A DNA stretch of 64,000 nt from Crotophaga sulcirostris. Its lineage: Eukaryota; Chordata; Aves; Cuculiformes; Crotophagidae. Made by a program: the position numbers and the translations under genes. The stretch is from contig VYZB01000237.1 in NCBI GenBank assembly GCA_013397455.1, forward strand, positions 1,104,472 to 1,168,471, given 5' to 3'. The notes under the pieces were generated by a model that worked only from the letters and a program-made list of their open reading frames with translations, did no database searches and was not told the DNA's origin. Below, one piece after another: positions 1 to 12,100 of the stretch (positions are counted from its first letter, which is position 1; each line of letters starts with the position of its first letter).

Positions 1-43
1 CAATTCACGTTAGACTATTTGAGTCAACATACAACAAATATAC
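1..43 (-). other. DOCK4: Partial DOCK4 intron 14
   Basis: These are the first bases of the intron after exon 14, starting with donor GTATAT on the minus strand. Nothing else is visible. Confidence 0.9.
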
Positions 44-168
44 CTTTAAAATTTGACCATTGTTATCCACGACATGCATTGTCACTTCCACATTTCTGGC
101 CACACTTTTTCCTCCTTTCTCAAATTCTCCTCTTTCTATAGTGATATATAAGTCATTCCTCATTTCAC
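44..168 (-). CDS. DOCK4: DOCK4 coding exon 14 (start of DHR-1)
   Basis: This 125-nt exon completes a Gly codon and encodes [20 protein letters not shown], then [20 protein letters not shown] and Lys (about residues 399-439). It ends in phase 0 with donor GTATAT. GExRNDLYxTxxxGxF is the hallmark opening of DHR-1, the C2-like domain that binds phosphoinositides and brings DOCK proteins to the membrane. The final strand (HVVDNNGQI) differs from recalled mammalian FIVDSSGQT. The acceptor has a ten-T tract before ATAG. Confidence 0.97.
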
Positions 169-3100
169 CTATAAAAAAAAAATGAAACCAAACACAAAGT
201 GCGCAAAAGGTAGTTCATCTTTCTTACTTTTTGCTTTTAGTACTTTAGTATACTTTCATCTTCTCTTCCAAACAAGGGCTAGTATCACACCCACAATTTA
301 TAAGTATTTTCAGATTTTAATAATAACAAATGGTTTCATGAACCAAGAAAACAAAAAAAAAGCTTCATCTCTTTCAAAGCCCAAGAGATTATCTGCCATA
401 TTAAATCAATTCTGAGGGCTTTTACTCATCTGTTAGCTCTTTTTGGTCTTTACAGCAGCATCTGAAGCTATACTGAAGCTCGTGTCTAGCTCCAGCTCAT
501 TTAATTCCTCTTTTAATCTAATGCAATATTAATGTATTTTCTTTCATTTGTAATCTTTACATTTCTCTGTTTAATGTCTCCTTGAAGAACTGATTACAAC
601 TGTTTTTCACTTAATCTCAAAAGAAAGCATATTACTTTGAAGAAGCAAAACCCAAGAGGTTGGTGTTCTTTCCATTACAAGTGTAGGATTCCCAGATTGC
701 TGGCTTTCAAATACATCTTTCTAATCTAGCAGATCTCAACATATTTTACAGTGACAGGGTGTTCTGAAGTTTTTTAGAAAAAAAAGATGGCTTGGTTAGC
801 TTATTTTTTGCTTGCTGAGAAGGCTTCTACAAATCAAAATCTTCATTGACACATTTAAAGTACAAATTCAATATGGGCACTACCTAAGTGCTACACAGCC
901 TGTACAAGCTATTAAATACTGTTAGCATGTTTAAATTGAAAGTCTTTGCACATTCATACATTAACATGCTAAGTATTCTGCCAGACAGTAACCAGATCAT
1001 CTGGAGAAGATCAGTGGTGATTTTATTTTAGTTTGAATTGACACAAACCACAAATTTTATCGTTGATGAAAGGAAGAAAGCTTGTTTGGCAGTTGGTGGA
1101 GGCAGAAGCAGTACTGGTGGTGATTGCGGTGTCATCGGCGGGAAGCCCCTGTTCTGTTTGAAGATGCTCAATCTATTTATAAAAAAAGTAAACCAACCTA
1201 GCTCTGTTCAAGCATTAATATATGGAAGTAATTGGACCTTCCCTGTGAAACACCAGAAAAATGAAGGATGAACAGCACCATAAATAAGAGTATCTTCTAA
1301 AATTCTGATTTCTGGATTTGTTAGAAATAGAAATTGAGAATATATGCTTTCATCTAGTGAAATACAAGTTTAGCATTATGGGAATATCTTCTTTTAATAA
1401 AGCAGATTTTCACTGAGCCCTGGTGAAAAGAATAGAAAACACAGTTTTGTGTATTCATAGGTGTAGCACTTAGAAGACAAACATGAGATGGATACTTGTA
1501 CCATGGGTAAAATTAATTAAAATATACGCAACTGAAATAACTAGTGCATTTTCAATTTCTGGCTTCATTTTAACATGCAAGCAGAATCTGACATACTTGA
1601 ACTTTCCAAGATACTCTCTTGTTTCACATTTTTTGCATTTATTTTACTGCATGAAACTCTCCAGCGATTTTTAAGTACCAGAAACAACAATCTTGCTACA
1701 GTCTTCTAATATTTTTATAACATTTTTTCATTGAATGCAAAATAATTAAATGATTTCTCCAAAGCATGATCTAAAGCACTGGCAAAAAAAAAAAAAAAAA
1801 AAAGGTAAAAGAAGCCCTTAAGAACCATGGAAAAAGGTGTGGAGGGAGAATCTCCTATTGTATCACCTTACTATCAATTATCTTTGAAAAAACTATGGAC
1901 AGAGACTAAAGTACAGCTAGACAGAATGTACAGAAACAAATACCAGGACCAGATGGTACTCAAGAGTTTTGTGTGAAGTCAAGGATGAAAGAGCTGAATT
2001 ACTAATGAGTGTGCGCAATCACTGAATCAGTCTCTGGTTCCCAGTAGGAAACAGGTTCAAATAAGCAAAAAATGGTGGTTATTCAGGTAATGGACAGCAA
2101 GACTTGTAAAAAAATTCACAAAAGCAACTCCAAACCAAAAACTAAACACAAACCAAAACCTTACCAAAGCAAAGGATATTGTGAAAGTAAGAAATGTGTA
2201 AGGGTTCAAAGGAAGAATGGAACAGTAATGGAAGATCCACTAAAGGATATGAAACAGACTATCACAAGCAACTCAGGAAATCCCTTGAGCTGAAAATAGC
2301 TGGAGGCTGGGAGAGCACTGGGGGGTAATTATCATACATGCATATATGCATGCTGAGTTCTCACTCTTCCCTAGGTGTCTGTTTACAACACTCGACTAGA
2401 TAGGCCCTTGATCTGAATCAGTAAAACTCTTCATATGTTTATTCAGGTCACAAAACTACCCTTAAAACTACTAGATTTTGATTATTTACATGTTGCAGTA
2501 ATATTTTATTAGAGAAGTTTTAGAAGCTAGTACAGAATGGTTTTCAAAGAGCATGCAATATATTGAGTACTTGCTTAGCATATGCTTATACCAGGATCAG
2601 TTCTAGTTAGTGCTGGCAGTTGGTAACTTTCAAGTTTTAAATTCAGAAAAAATAACACACTATAATCAAAAAGAAAAGCTTTGTTATAAACTGATTTTAG
2701 CTCACAACTTGTAGTTGCATCAATTTCTCTTTAACAATTAACTTGAATTCTACATGCATTTGTGCTATATTCAGTCATTATTTTTATTTTTGAGCAAGTA
2801 ATTATTTCAGTTTTCACGGGGTCTGCACAGAAATATAACCAAATAATCATTTCCATCACAAATGTCCTAGCTGACCTAGGACCTAATCACTGACCTAGCC
2901 CAGATGTAACTCAGGGGAAAACATATTTTTTCCTTTTTAAAGAGAGTAAACTATACAGGATTTAAATAAAAATTACACTGGGACACGTTGCCCAGAGAAG
3001 TTGTGGATGCCCTATCACTGGAATTGCTCAAGGTTAGGTTGGATGTGGCTTTGAGCAACCTAATCTAGTGAAAGATGTACCTACCTCTGGAAAAGTAGGG

Positions 3101-6100
3101 CTTATGATCTTGATCTTTAAAGATTATATTTAAAAGTACCTTGCAACCAAAACCATTCTCTGTTTCTACACAAAAATAAGAAAGCATTTCTGAAAGAAGT
3201 TATTAGAGCTTCACATAAGTTAAATAGGCTATCAGAAATGGTGTCTGCATTTTAAGAGTTTTTTAAAAAAATCCAAACCCATGGAGTTTAGCCTTTTTAA
3301 TTATCAGAAGAAATCAAATTATAGGGAAAAAAGACAGGAGTAGGATGTACTTTCATAAATACGGTTCTGTTCTCCTCTTAGAGAACCCTGGCAGTTTATA
3401 ATCAGTGTCATGAGAGAATTGTCCTGATCTACATTCATTCAAGAAGACCTACTCTGTTTTTGATGTCTCAGAATAAATCAAGACATGTGGGTCATGTCAT
3501 TGGAAGAAAACGCAAGATTTTCTCCATTATTCATGCAAGGCAAATTAAATCCAAGAGGAGACTAAGCCTGTCACACTATATGAGGAATCATGATGTTTTA
3601 TATGGAAATGGATAGAAAACCAGAAGGGAGATAACAGAAATGGACTGGAAAATTAATCAAAAAGAATGTAAACTATTGGCTATGTATCAAGGGTACAGTC
3701 TGTATCAGGCAACTGTAACAGCAGCTTCCTTTTCTCGAAGTATATGGCATATGTGACATTTTATAATCTTTACAAAAAAGTAGGGCTTGGTTTAGATTTG
3801 GCCTTGTGTCTGGATTTGTACTCACACATATTTCACTTTTCTTTTAAAAAAGATCACTACTTGCAACCAAAATGTAAGAAAACTAACTATACTGAACTTG
3901 CAGTCCCAATAAGTGCACTGGAACACCAGGAACTTAAAAGCCGTGATCTTGACAAATCTTTAGCTCAGTATTTGTACAAATATATTACAAATAAAAGCTC
4001 ACAGGGTCAAGAGGCCAATGAGGCTGTAAAAATCAAGCACAAAGCTTTATCTGGAGAGATCTTAACCACATCTACTTCCTCAGCACAGCAATGCTATTGC
4101 TTCAGTCATCCTTAATAGAAATTCTCTCTTCAAAACCTGAGATTGCCTGGGTAAAACTAAGTTTGGGCATTATTTTGTGGCCCTTCTTCCAGTTAAAACA
4201 ATTCCAACTTCCTCTATAAAGTATTAAAAGATCAGCAAATTGTTGAATTTATCTATATTCCTTTAACTGATCTTTTTCTTTTACAGCCACTGCAATTACA
4301 CAATTGATCACAAAGACACGCACCATCTTCTATTGGATCCTTGCCTTAACCAGTACACAGGACAGACAATTCTGACATTAAAGTCCTTTAAGATCACCAA
4401 TGCCAACCGTTAATCTGCTGAGTTCACCACTAAATCATGTCCCTAAGCACCACATCTAAACGTCTTTTAAATAAATCCAGGGATGGTGACTCAACCACTT
4501 CCCTGGGCAGCCTGTGCCAACGCCCGACAACCCTTTTGGTGAATTTTTTTTTTCTAATATCCAGTCTTTAGATTGACGCAACTTGAGGCTGTTTCCTCTT
4601 GTCCTGTAGCTTCTTACTTGGGAGAAGAGACCAATACCCACCTCGCTACAACCTCCTCTGAAGTAGTTGTAATGAGCAATAAGGTCTCCCTTCAGCCTCC
4701 TTTTCTCCACACTGAACAACTCCAGTTCCCTCAGCTGCTCCTCGTAACACTTGTGCACTAGACCCTTCATCAGCTTTGCTGCCCTTCTTTGCATATGCTC
4801 CAGCATCTCAATGTATTTCTTGTAGTGGGGGACCCAAAACTGAACACAGGATTCGAGGTGCAGCCTCACCAGTGCCAAGTACAGGGAGACAATCACTTCC
4901 CTGGTCCTGCTGGCCAAATCATTTCTGATACAACTCAGGATGACCTTCTTGGCCACTTGGACACACTGCTGGCTCATATTCAGCCAGCTGTTGACCAATG
5001 TCCCCAGGTCCTTTTCTGCCGAGCAGCTTTCCAGCCATTCATCCGCAAGCCTGAAGTGTTGCAAGGGGTTGTTGTGGCTCAACTGCAGGACCCAGCACTC
5101 AGCCTTGTTGAACTCCATCCTATTGGCCTCGGCCCATCGATCCAGACTGTCCCGATCCCTCTGTGGAGTCTTCCTTCCCTCAAGCACGTCAACACTCTCA
5201 TCCAACTTGGTGTCATCTGCGAACTAACTGAGGGTGCAATTGATCCCCTTGTCCAGATAATTGATAAAGACATTAAACAGAACCAGCCCCAAAACTGGTC
5301 TCTGGGGAACAGCACTTGTGACTGGTGGCCTACCGGATATAACTCCATTCACTACAACTCTTTGGGCTTGGCCATCCAGACAATTTTTTACCTGGTGAAA
5401 AGTATACCCACCCAAGACATCAGCAGCCATGTTTTTCAGTAGACTGCTATAGGAAACAGTGTCAAAGGCTTTACTGAAGTCTAGGTAGACAACATCCACA
5501 GGCTTTCCATAATCCACTAAGCAGGTCACCTTGCCATAGAAGGAGATCAGGCTGGTCAAGCAGGATCTGCCTTTCACAAGCATGTGCTGACTGGGCCTGA
5601 TGACCGGGTTATCCTGTATGTGCCTTGTGATGGCACTCAAGATGATGTGCTCCATAAGCAAAAAGGGTGGTGTTGGTCCCCGTGAGAGTAGGCAGTAATA
5701 AGCTGTCTCTTGGAAAAACAGAAGAACTGTGAGGATCAAAGAGTGTATCTGGGGAAGCTGTTTGTTCTAACTTCAGACAACAATGAAATGTGTTGAAGAG
5801 GGGTGTCAATATATTCCATCTTAATTACAGAAGTGACCCATTAGCCTCAACACTTTTGCACTACTTAGTGAGCACCCTACTATTTCACTTTTGATTAATC
5901 AAACTCAGATTTTTAAATATTAAAAGCTACAGAGAGAAGCACTCCTACAAGAGTTTCTACCGCAAAGTGAAGGTTAGAGCTATGTGGAAACTGAAGCTCC
6001 ATCGAATTTGAAAAAAAAAAGTAAAAACAAACATAAAGCTGCAGCTACTTTCCCATGCAGCACAACTGTTAACTGCATATTCTGTAGGGACATTTACTCT

Positions 6101-9100
6101 GGTAAATGAATTTAAATGTATGTGAAAGGTGCTGAATTGAAATGTCTGGAATGCTAAATCAAAATGTGCACAGCACAGCACTGGCAGTACCTGCCTCTTC
6201 ATGTGGTCCTGCCAATAGATTTCAGCTTTGACCTGGCAAAAACATATTGGAAGCACTATTTATGGGCTGAAAGAGGAAAAACTTCAAGTCCTTCTTGCCC
6301 CAGACATAGGTATTAACCAGGCACATTACAGCCCGAGGTTTCTGACCTAAGAAGAAACAGAAGTTTCATGACTTCAACTAGCAATGAAGTGTCCAAGGGC
6401 TGAGTAGGACCAGAGGACAGAGACCTGATCAGCATCAATTACATGAAAATGGCATTTACACGGAGCAGGAGGAAAGGCCCATTACAGCTGCAAAACAACC
6501 ACAGAGCAGACTGCTGGAGGACATGCTTCGCTTACAGAGGTCAGCCTTCCTGAAACTGCCCAACTATAAACCACAAATATTAAAGAACCAGTAAAGAGAA
6601 AAGAGCCAAGAGTAATTTGCAGGTTGGAGATGACAAAGCATGCTCTGGACTCCTATTATCTCCACCATGCAGTTTCACTACAGGATGGCTCTTTAGACTC
6701 CCTTTCCTTCACAGATAGGAGGCTGCACCATCACTGTTCAGGACTTGCATCCAAGCACTGGTTCGATGCTGCTCCCAGGGTGAACCCCCTGGCTATGGGA
6801 CCTACACGCAAGCTGCCTCCAGCTCACAGGGGTTTGAATGCTCCCACTGAACCAGGAGCAACAGAAATAATCATGAGTAAGGAAAAGGTCCAATCAGGAA
6901 AGGCATGAGGAGAATATTTATATGAAAGAATTGTTTGATTGTTCCTTTTTTTTTTTTGTAGAAACATTTGTGTCTAACCTCAGCGTCAAATTAACGATGC
7001 TTCATCACAAAACTGGTTTAGAATTTACACTGAGGAAGCTGCACATTGCAACACAGATATTATAAAACCAAGACTTTTCTCATATTCCAATCACATTCAG
7101 AACTGTAGAATTTATTGTAGCATATTAATATGGAACAGGTTTTCAAGCTGAAGATCACTGTCAAAGATCAAAGGTAGCTGTCTTGGTTAGAAAGAAAAGA
7201 GTCTGGTTTGCCAACTACCCTCAAAAAGCTTTCTAGGGAAATAAATTCCAAATAGATTATTTAATAATGTAACAGAATACAACGTGGTTGTATTTGAACA
7301 AGATAGCAACTCTGATAGTTACAGATTTCAGCGTGCAAATCTAAACTGTCCTGACAGCAGCCACTAATTTAAAAACAATTACACAGAACACAGTAGGAGC
7401 TTTTGTTAGGAATTGCTTTTTTGAAAGCTTTGCTCATAATTATAGGTCCTTTAGAACCATGCATTGAAAAGGAGCAGAAAACATTATTTTGTTTAGAGAA
7501 AGTTCCTTTTCATTTATATCCTTGTAAAATACAAGCTAATGAGTTGCTTTGTTTTATACCCTAAACATGACTTGAACAGCTCTTAAGACAACTTCAGTTG
7601 TAAAGACTGAAAATCTGGATGTAGTACGGACAAAGTGATATTATTCAGGATGTAAATCTTGTGGATGCAAAATGGTTTAGAGAAAAGCTCCTTAGAATAC
7701 TTTGTAGAATGGAACAAGAGTTGTGTAGCTCCTGTCATTGGGAAGATCTCAAAAAACACATATAAGGGTTTTTAATTTGAGTAGAGGGTTAGAGACCCTT
7801 AGTCTACCTTACCTCCTTTCCATCAAATCAGCCTATGCCATGTCTTTTAGCATGTTACTATCCATGCTGATACACTAACAATAACAAAAAAGACAAGCAC
7901 AGAAATGTGCATTGCTGGTTCATGTCCAGTTTTTCATCCACCAGCACCCTATGGTCTTTCTCTGCAAGGCTGCTTGCAATCCCTTCATCCTCCTGCCTTT
8001 ATTGATACCAGGAGTTGCCCACACCCAGTTGCAGGACCTTACACAGGGCCTTTGCATCCCTTGCCAAGTTCAGTTCCAGCTGTGCCTTGGCCTTCCTGAA
8101 CCACCCCTACACAATCAGGCAGTGTTCCTGTACTCTTCTCAGGATATCTGTCCCTTCTCCCACTGCCTTTGCATTTCCCTCTCGTCCTTTAGTTTGACCA
8201 GCATCTTCAGGCAGCCATGCTGGTCTCTTGCCCTCCTTTCCTGATTTCTTACACACAATCCAGAGTTGTATTTAAAAAAAAAACAAACACAATTTAAAAA
8301 ATCAAGTTAAGCAACCTGGCATCATTCATGAAAATTATAGTACAGAAGGATGTCAACTGAGAGAAGGGCATCTTAAGGAGAACAGCTCAGGAAGATACAA
8401 GCCCGTTGCATTTCACAAAGAATTTCATCATTGGAGGAAGCGAAATTTCATTATTTAAACAATTTATTTTTTGTTTTGTGTTGTAGCAGATACCCAAAGA
8501 GTGGCTGGCTGCTTATCAGTGAATGTATTCAACACTTTGAAGAAACAGGGCAAATCCCACTGATGTGCTTGACACTGCCAGTAAATGTGTCAGATTTAAA
8601 GACCGTGACAACCACCAGTCACCTGTCTGTTTAGTGCTTTCTCCCCCTGTAGCATTACCTTGAATTCTCCATTATTGTGGCAAAGTACAACTTTGCTATT
8701 TGCAAGAAGCTTTTCTTTTCACAATATTCACCAATTATGAGGAATATTCACACGTGACTCAAGAATGAGAAAATGCACTTGGTGCTTAAATAGATATGCG
8801 CAAAGCAAAGGCCTGAAATTAGGAACCTTTGGGTAATACTTGACAAAACTTATTTGGAGTAGGAGGTGTGTCTGCATTTAAGCATCTGACAGGGGATTGG
8901 TAGAAAGAAATAAGAACATTTCTATTACTTATATAGTGCTAGCTAGTTTTTGTAATCTCACTGGTATTCTTATTTAAATAAGGCAAACATTAAAACAACT
9001 CTGCATGTGTTAGAATTCTGGGAGCATCTGTGACTTTGGTAACACTACTCCCTTTTTACTATTGGATTAAGTAAGCTTTGTCATTTAAATCAATGTCAAA

Positions 9101-12100
9101 GACGAATAAACAAATTCCTTTTCTCAGTTACCGGAGTATCCTACTGCTCTGTTTTTCAACAGAAGATTATCTGCATTTTCAACTTTATTACAGAAACTCT
9201 CAAGAAGCCCTAAGAAACTCTCATCAGAAAACAGCTGTTTAAGCAAATTAAATGCCCTTTACAAGGGATTCTCAAATTGCAATATTTTCAGATTTCAAAT
9301 GGATTGCAGATCTACCATGTAAGACTCGACTGCTCTGTGACTTTCCATGCCTTTTTTTTTGCTCTTCCTTTTAACAATGAGATCTAAAACAAGTTGCTTT
9401 GAACAGTGGGGAATAAAAGACTTATAAGCATTTTTAACAGAAAACCTCGACCTGTTGTACAGCTACAATATAAAGAAAATAATTCCAACTGAATTTTAAT
9501 AGACCATTTATTTTTAACAGAGCTAAAGCATTCATTTGTTAGTTTGCTAGTGCTCCTTATCTGGTTTATTGAAGAAAGACTTTAAAGCCATAACTATGCT
9601 TGAATACACTTCCCATGCAATACTGTTACTATGCTATGCTCAAAACAAAGCTAGCTTACTCTTCCAAATGCTATAAACTGAAGACGACCCTTTCCCCTAT
9701 TTTTCCACTGCCAGAGACTTTAAATCAAGGGAAGTCCAAATAAATTCTGGCTCTTCTTCCCTTGCCATAGTTCTCTTCTATTCTTCCTTCAGATTCTAAC
9801 GAACCAAGAAAATAAAACGGAGGCAGTGGGCAGAAGGAAAATAATACAGAAATTCCTTGTGCTTGTCTAGCCAAGTACGTAGACGTCTTTTAGCATCTTT
9901 GTTTTCTCCAGTGACTTGTAGAAACAATAATTCCTTTGGTAGACAAGAACAAAGCTTTTAAAAAGCATTGAAATGAAAAGCAGAGGATATGCCCCATAGA
10001 GTACTACAGTTTTGTGAAAAGTCAAAAGTCAGGGTGTCTTTAGTCCACAATATTGCTTAAACATATTTTGTGTAAGTAACATATCCAGGCAATATTACTT
10101 TCGGTAATTAAAAATACACAGTTCTGTATTCTTGGAAATCAGAACAGCAAACAATGGCAGGTGTTGAATTTTGCCTGTTTGTACTCCATACAGGATAAAA
10201 AGGACTGGAAAAATTCATACTACTGCTCGTGGGAGAAAAATGCTTAAGTGTGTCAGACATCTATTTCTTTTCCTAGAATCAACAGCTCTTTACTAAACCC
10301 AGGCTCACTGACAGATACAGACACCATGATGAAGAGAACAGCTTCCATAGCTTTCTTTACATTTTTGCTCTCCAGGCTCTTACTCTAAGCTTTGAAAGAA
10401 GAAATATGTTTCTAGTCAAAATCACATCATTGAAAAATGCATGTTACCACAAGGAGAGCATGTTATGAGATCATTTGAATAAAAAGACAAAGATTGCAGT
10501 TCTAGTTTCATTTTAAAAGCTTCTGAAAATAGAAAGTAAGAAAAACTGAAGAGCATGTACTTGCACATGAAAAGAATAAAAGACCTTTTAATAATCCAGA
10601 AGAAGGAGTAATGAGTATATTCAGTAGCTTTCAAACACAGGATCCTGATGAGATTTAAATGGACAGCTGAAGGACATCTAATGAAGTAAAAGTTGACAAA
10701 TGCAAATCAATGCATATGTGATGGTAAAAAATCTAAGTTACTCTTCCTAAATTAAGCATATGAAAGCTTAATGAACTTTAATGCACTTTAACTTTAAAGC
10801 TTTAATGTACTGTTGCAGTGCTTAAAAGCACTGCAACATCTTGGGCAACTCATTCTATCTGCTGAATGAGCAGAAATTGTAAAAAAAACCAAACATAATA
10901 TTGAGAAACAAAATGAGATTTTTATTGTTTGATAAATATAAGTCTTGAAGTATTGTAATTCCATTACAGAAACCAATACTGCAGCTTCATCTGGAGTCTT
11001 TAGCTATGTTATTTGTGAAATGATATCACAGGATTTGAAGAGGATCAAAAAATTCAGAACTTTGCAGTGAGGACTGATAAGGTCAGCTATAAATACCAGC
11101 ATTATAGACCCTTTAGGCTTATAAACAAGGAAAATAATGGTCAATGTAATACCATTTTATTGACCTGTCAACTCTTTAACCTCTTCTAATATCATAAGAG
11201 TTTAATAATTTGGATGAACCGGAAGAAATAATGGACTCTAAACTTAGCTCAGAGGAAGTGGTGGTCATATCTCAGTAGTGGTAATGCCATCAGTTCAGAT
11301 CATAAGATGAAAAAGTGTGTCCATAGCTAAATGATATCCATCTATGAAAACCTGTTGAGATGGCAGCCAACAGGCCAATTGTTTGTACACTGTACTAAGT
11401 TTTACGGACTAAGACATTTGGAGGCGAGCTGCTGTCCTCTACAAGATACAGAGACTTTCAAAATCATATCTATAGCTGTTTTAAATAAGAATTATCTTTG
11501 ATATTATAGGCAAAGCTGCATAGAGTAAGTTTGTAGATAAAGTTCCAGAAAGTAAGAGTTAGACCTAATGGAACTGCTTAATGAAGAAAAGATTCTATAG
11601 AAAGATATGATATTACTTTACTTTATGTGCTTGTGTTTTACACGGAATAGATTTTGGCTTTTGATGTACCAAGTAGTCAAGTCAACTACTGCCAGTAATA
11701 GACTTAGCACTATAAAGAACAGTATAGCTTAAATAAAGTAAAACAGATGCAGTTCTGGTCCGACAAGCACAAGAAAGATAGATCTGCAGCTATATGGATG
11801 CTTACCACAGGATAGTTTAGAGTCTGTTTACAACTGGCAGTCCTAGCAGGGAGCTATGGCTCCTCCAGTAAGTTCTCATTCAAACAGCTGTGCTAGGGTT
11901 TATTCCAATTTTAAAAACCCAGACAACACACAGTAATTATCGAGCTTCTTTACAGAATTAGATATCTTCCACAAAGATTCAAAAGATTATGTACATGCAT
12001 ATGTGCTAGAACACATTAGCATAGGCAGCACCGAAGATATGTACTGATGCAGATGCTGTAAGTAAAATTTGGAAACGTATTCCATACGAGTGCACTACAT

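Noticed and set aside
1784..1803. Run of 20 A as a possible processed pseudogene tail
   Set aside because: The upstream sequence has no recognisable coding remnant, no polyadenylation signal at the right distance and no target-site duplication that I can see.
3744..4115. 123-codon plus-strand open frame
   Set aside because: It has no recognised motif, no splice or promoter support and lies in AT-rich intron; most likely chance.
4789..5442. 217-codon plus-strand open frame
   Set aside because: It is antisense to the CR1 reverse-transcriptase region at 4378-5690 and encodes no recognised domain.
6755..6800. 'ggttcgatgctgc' resembling a tRNA B box
   Set aside because: No matching A box, acceptor stem or cloverleaf could be built around it.
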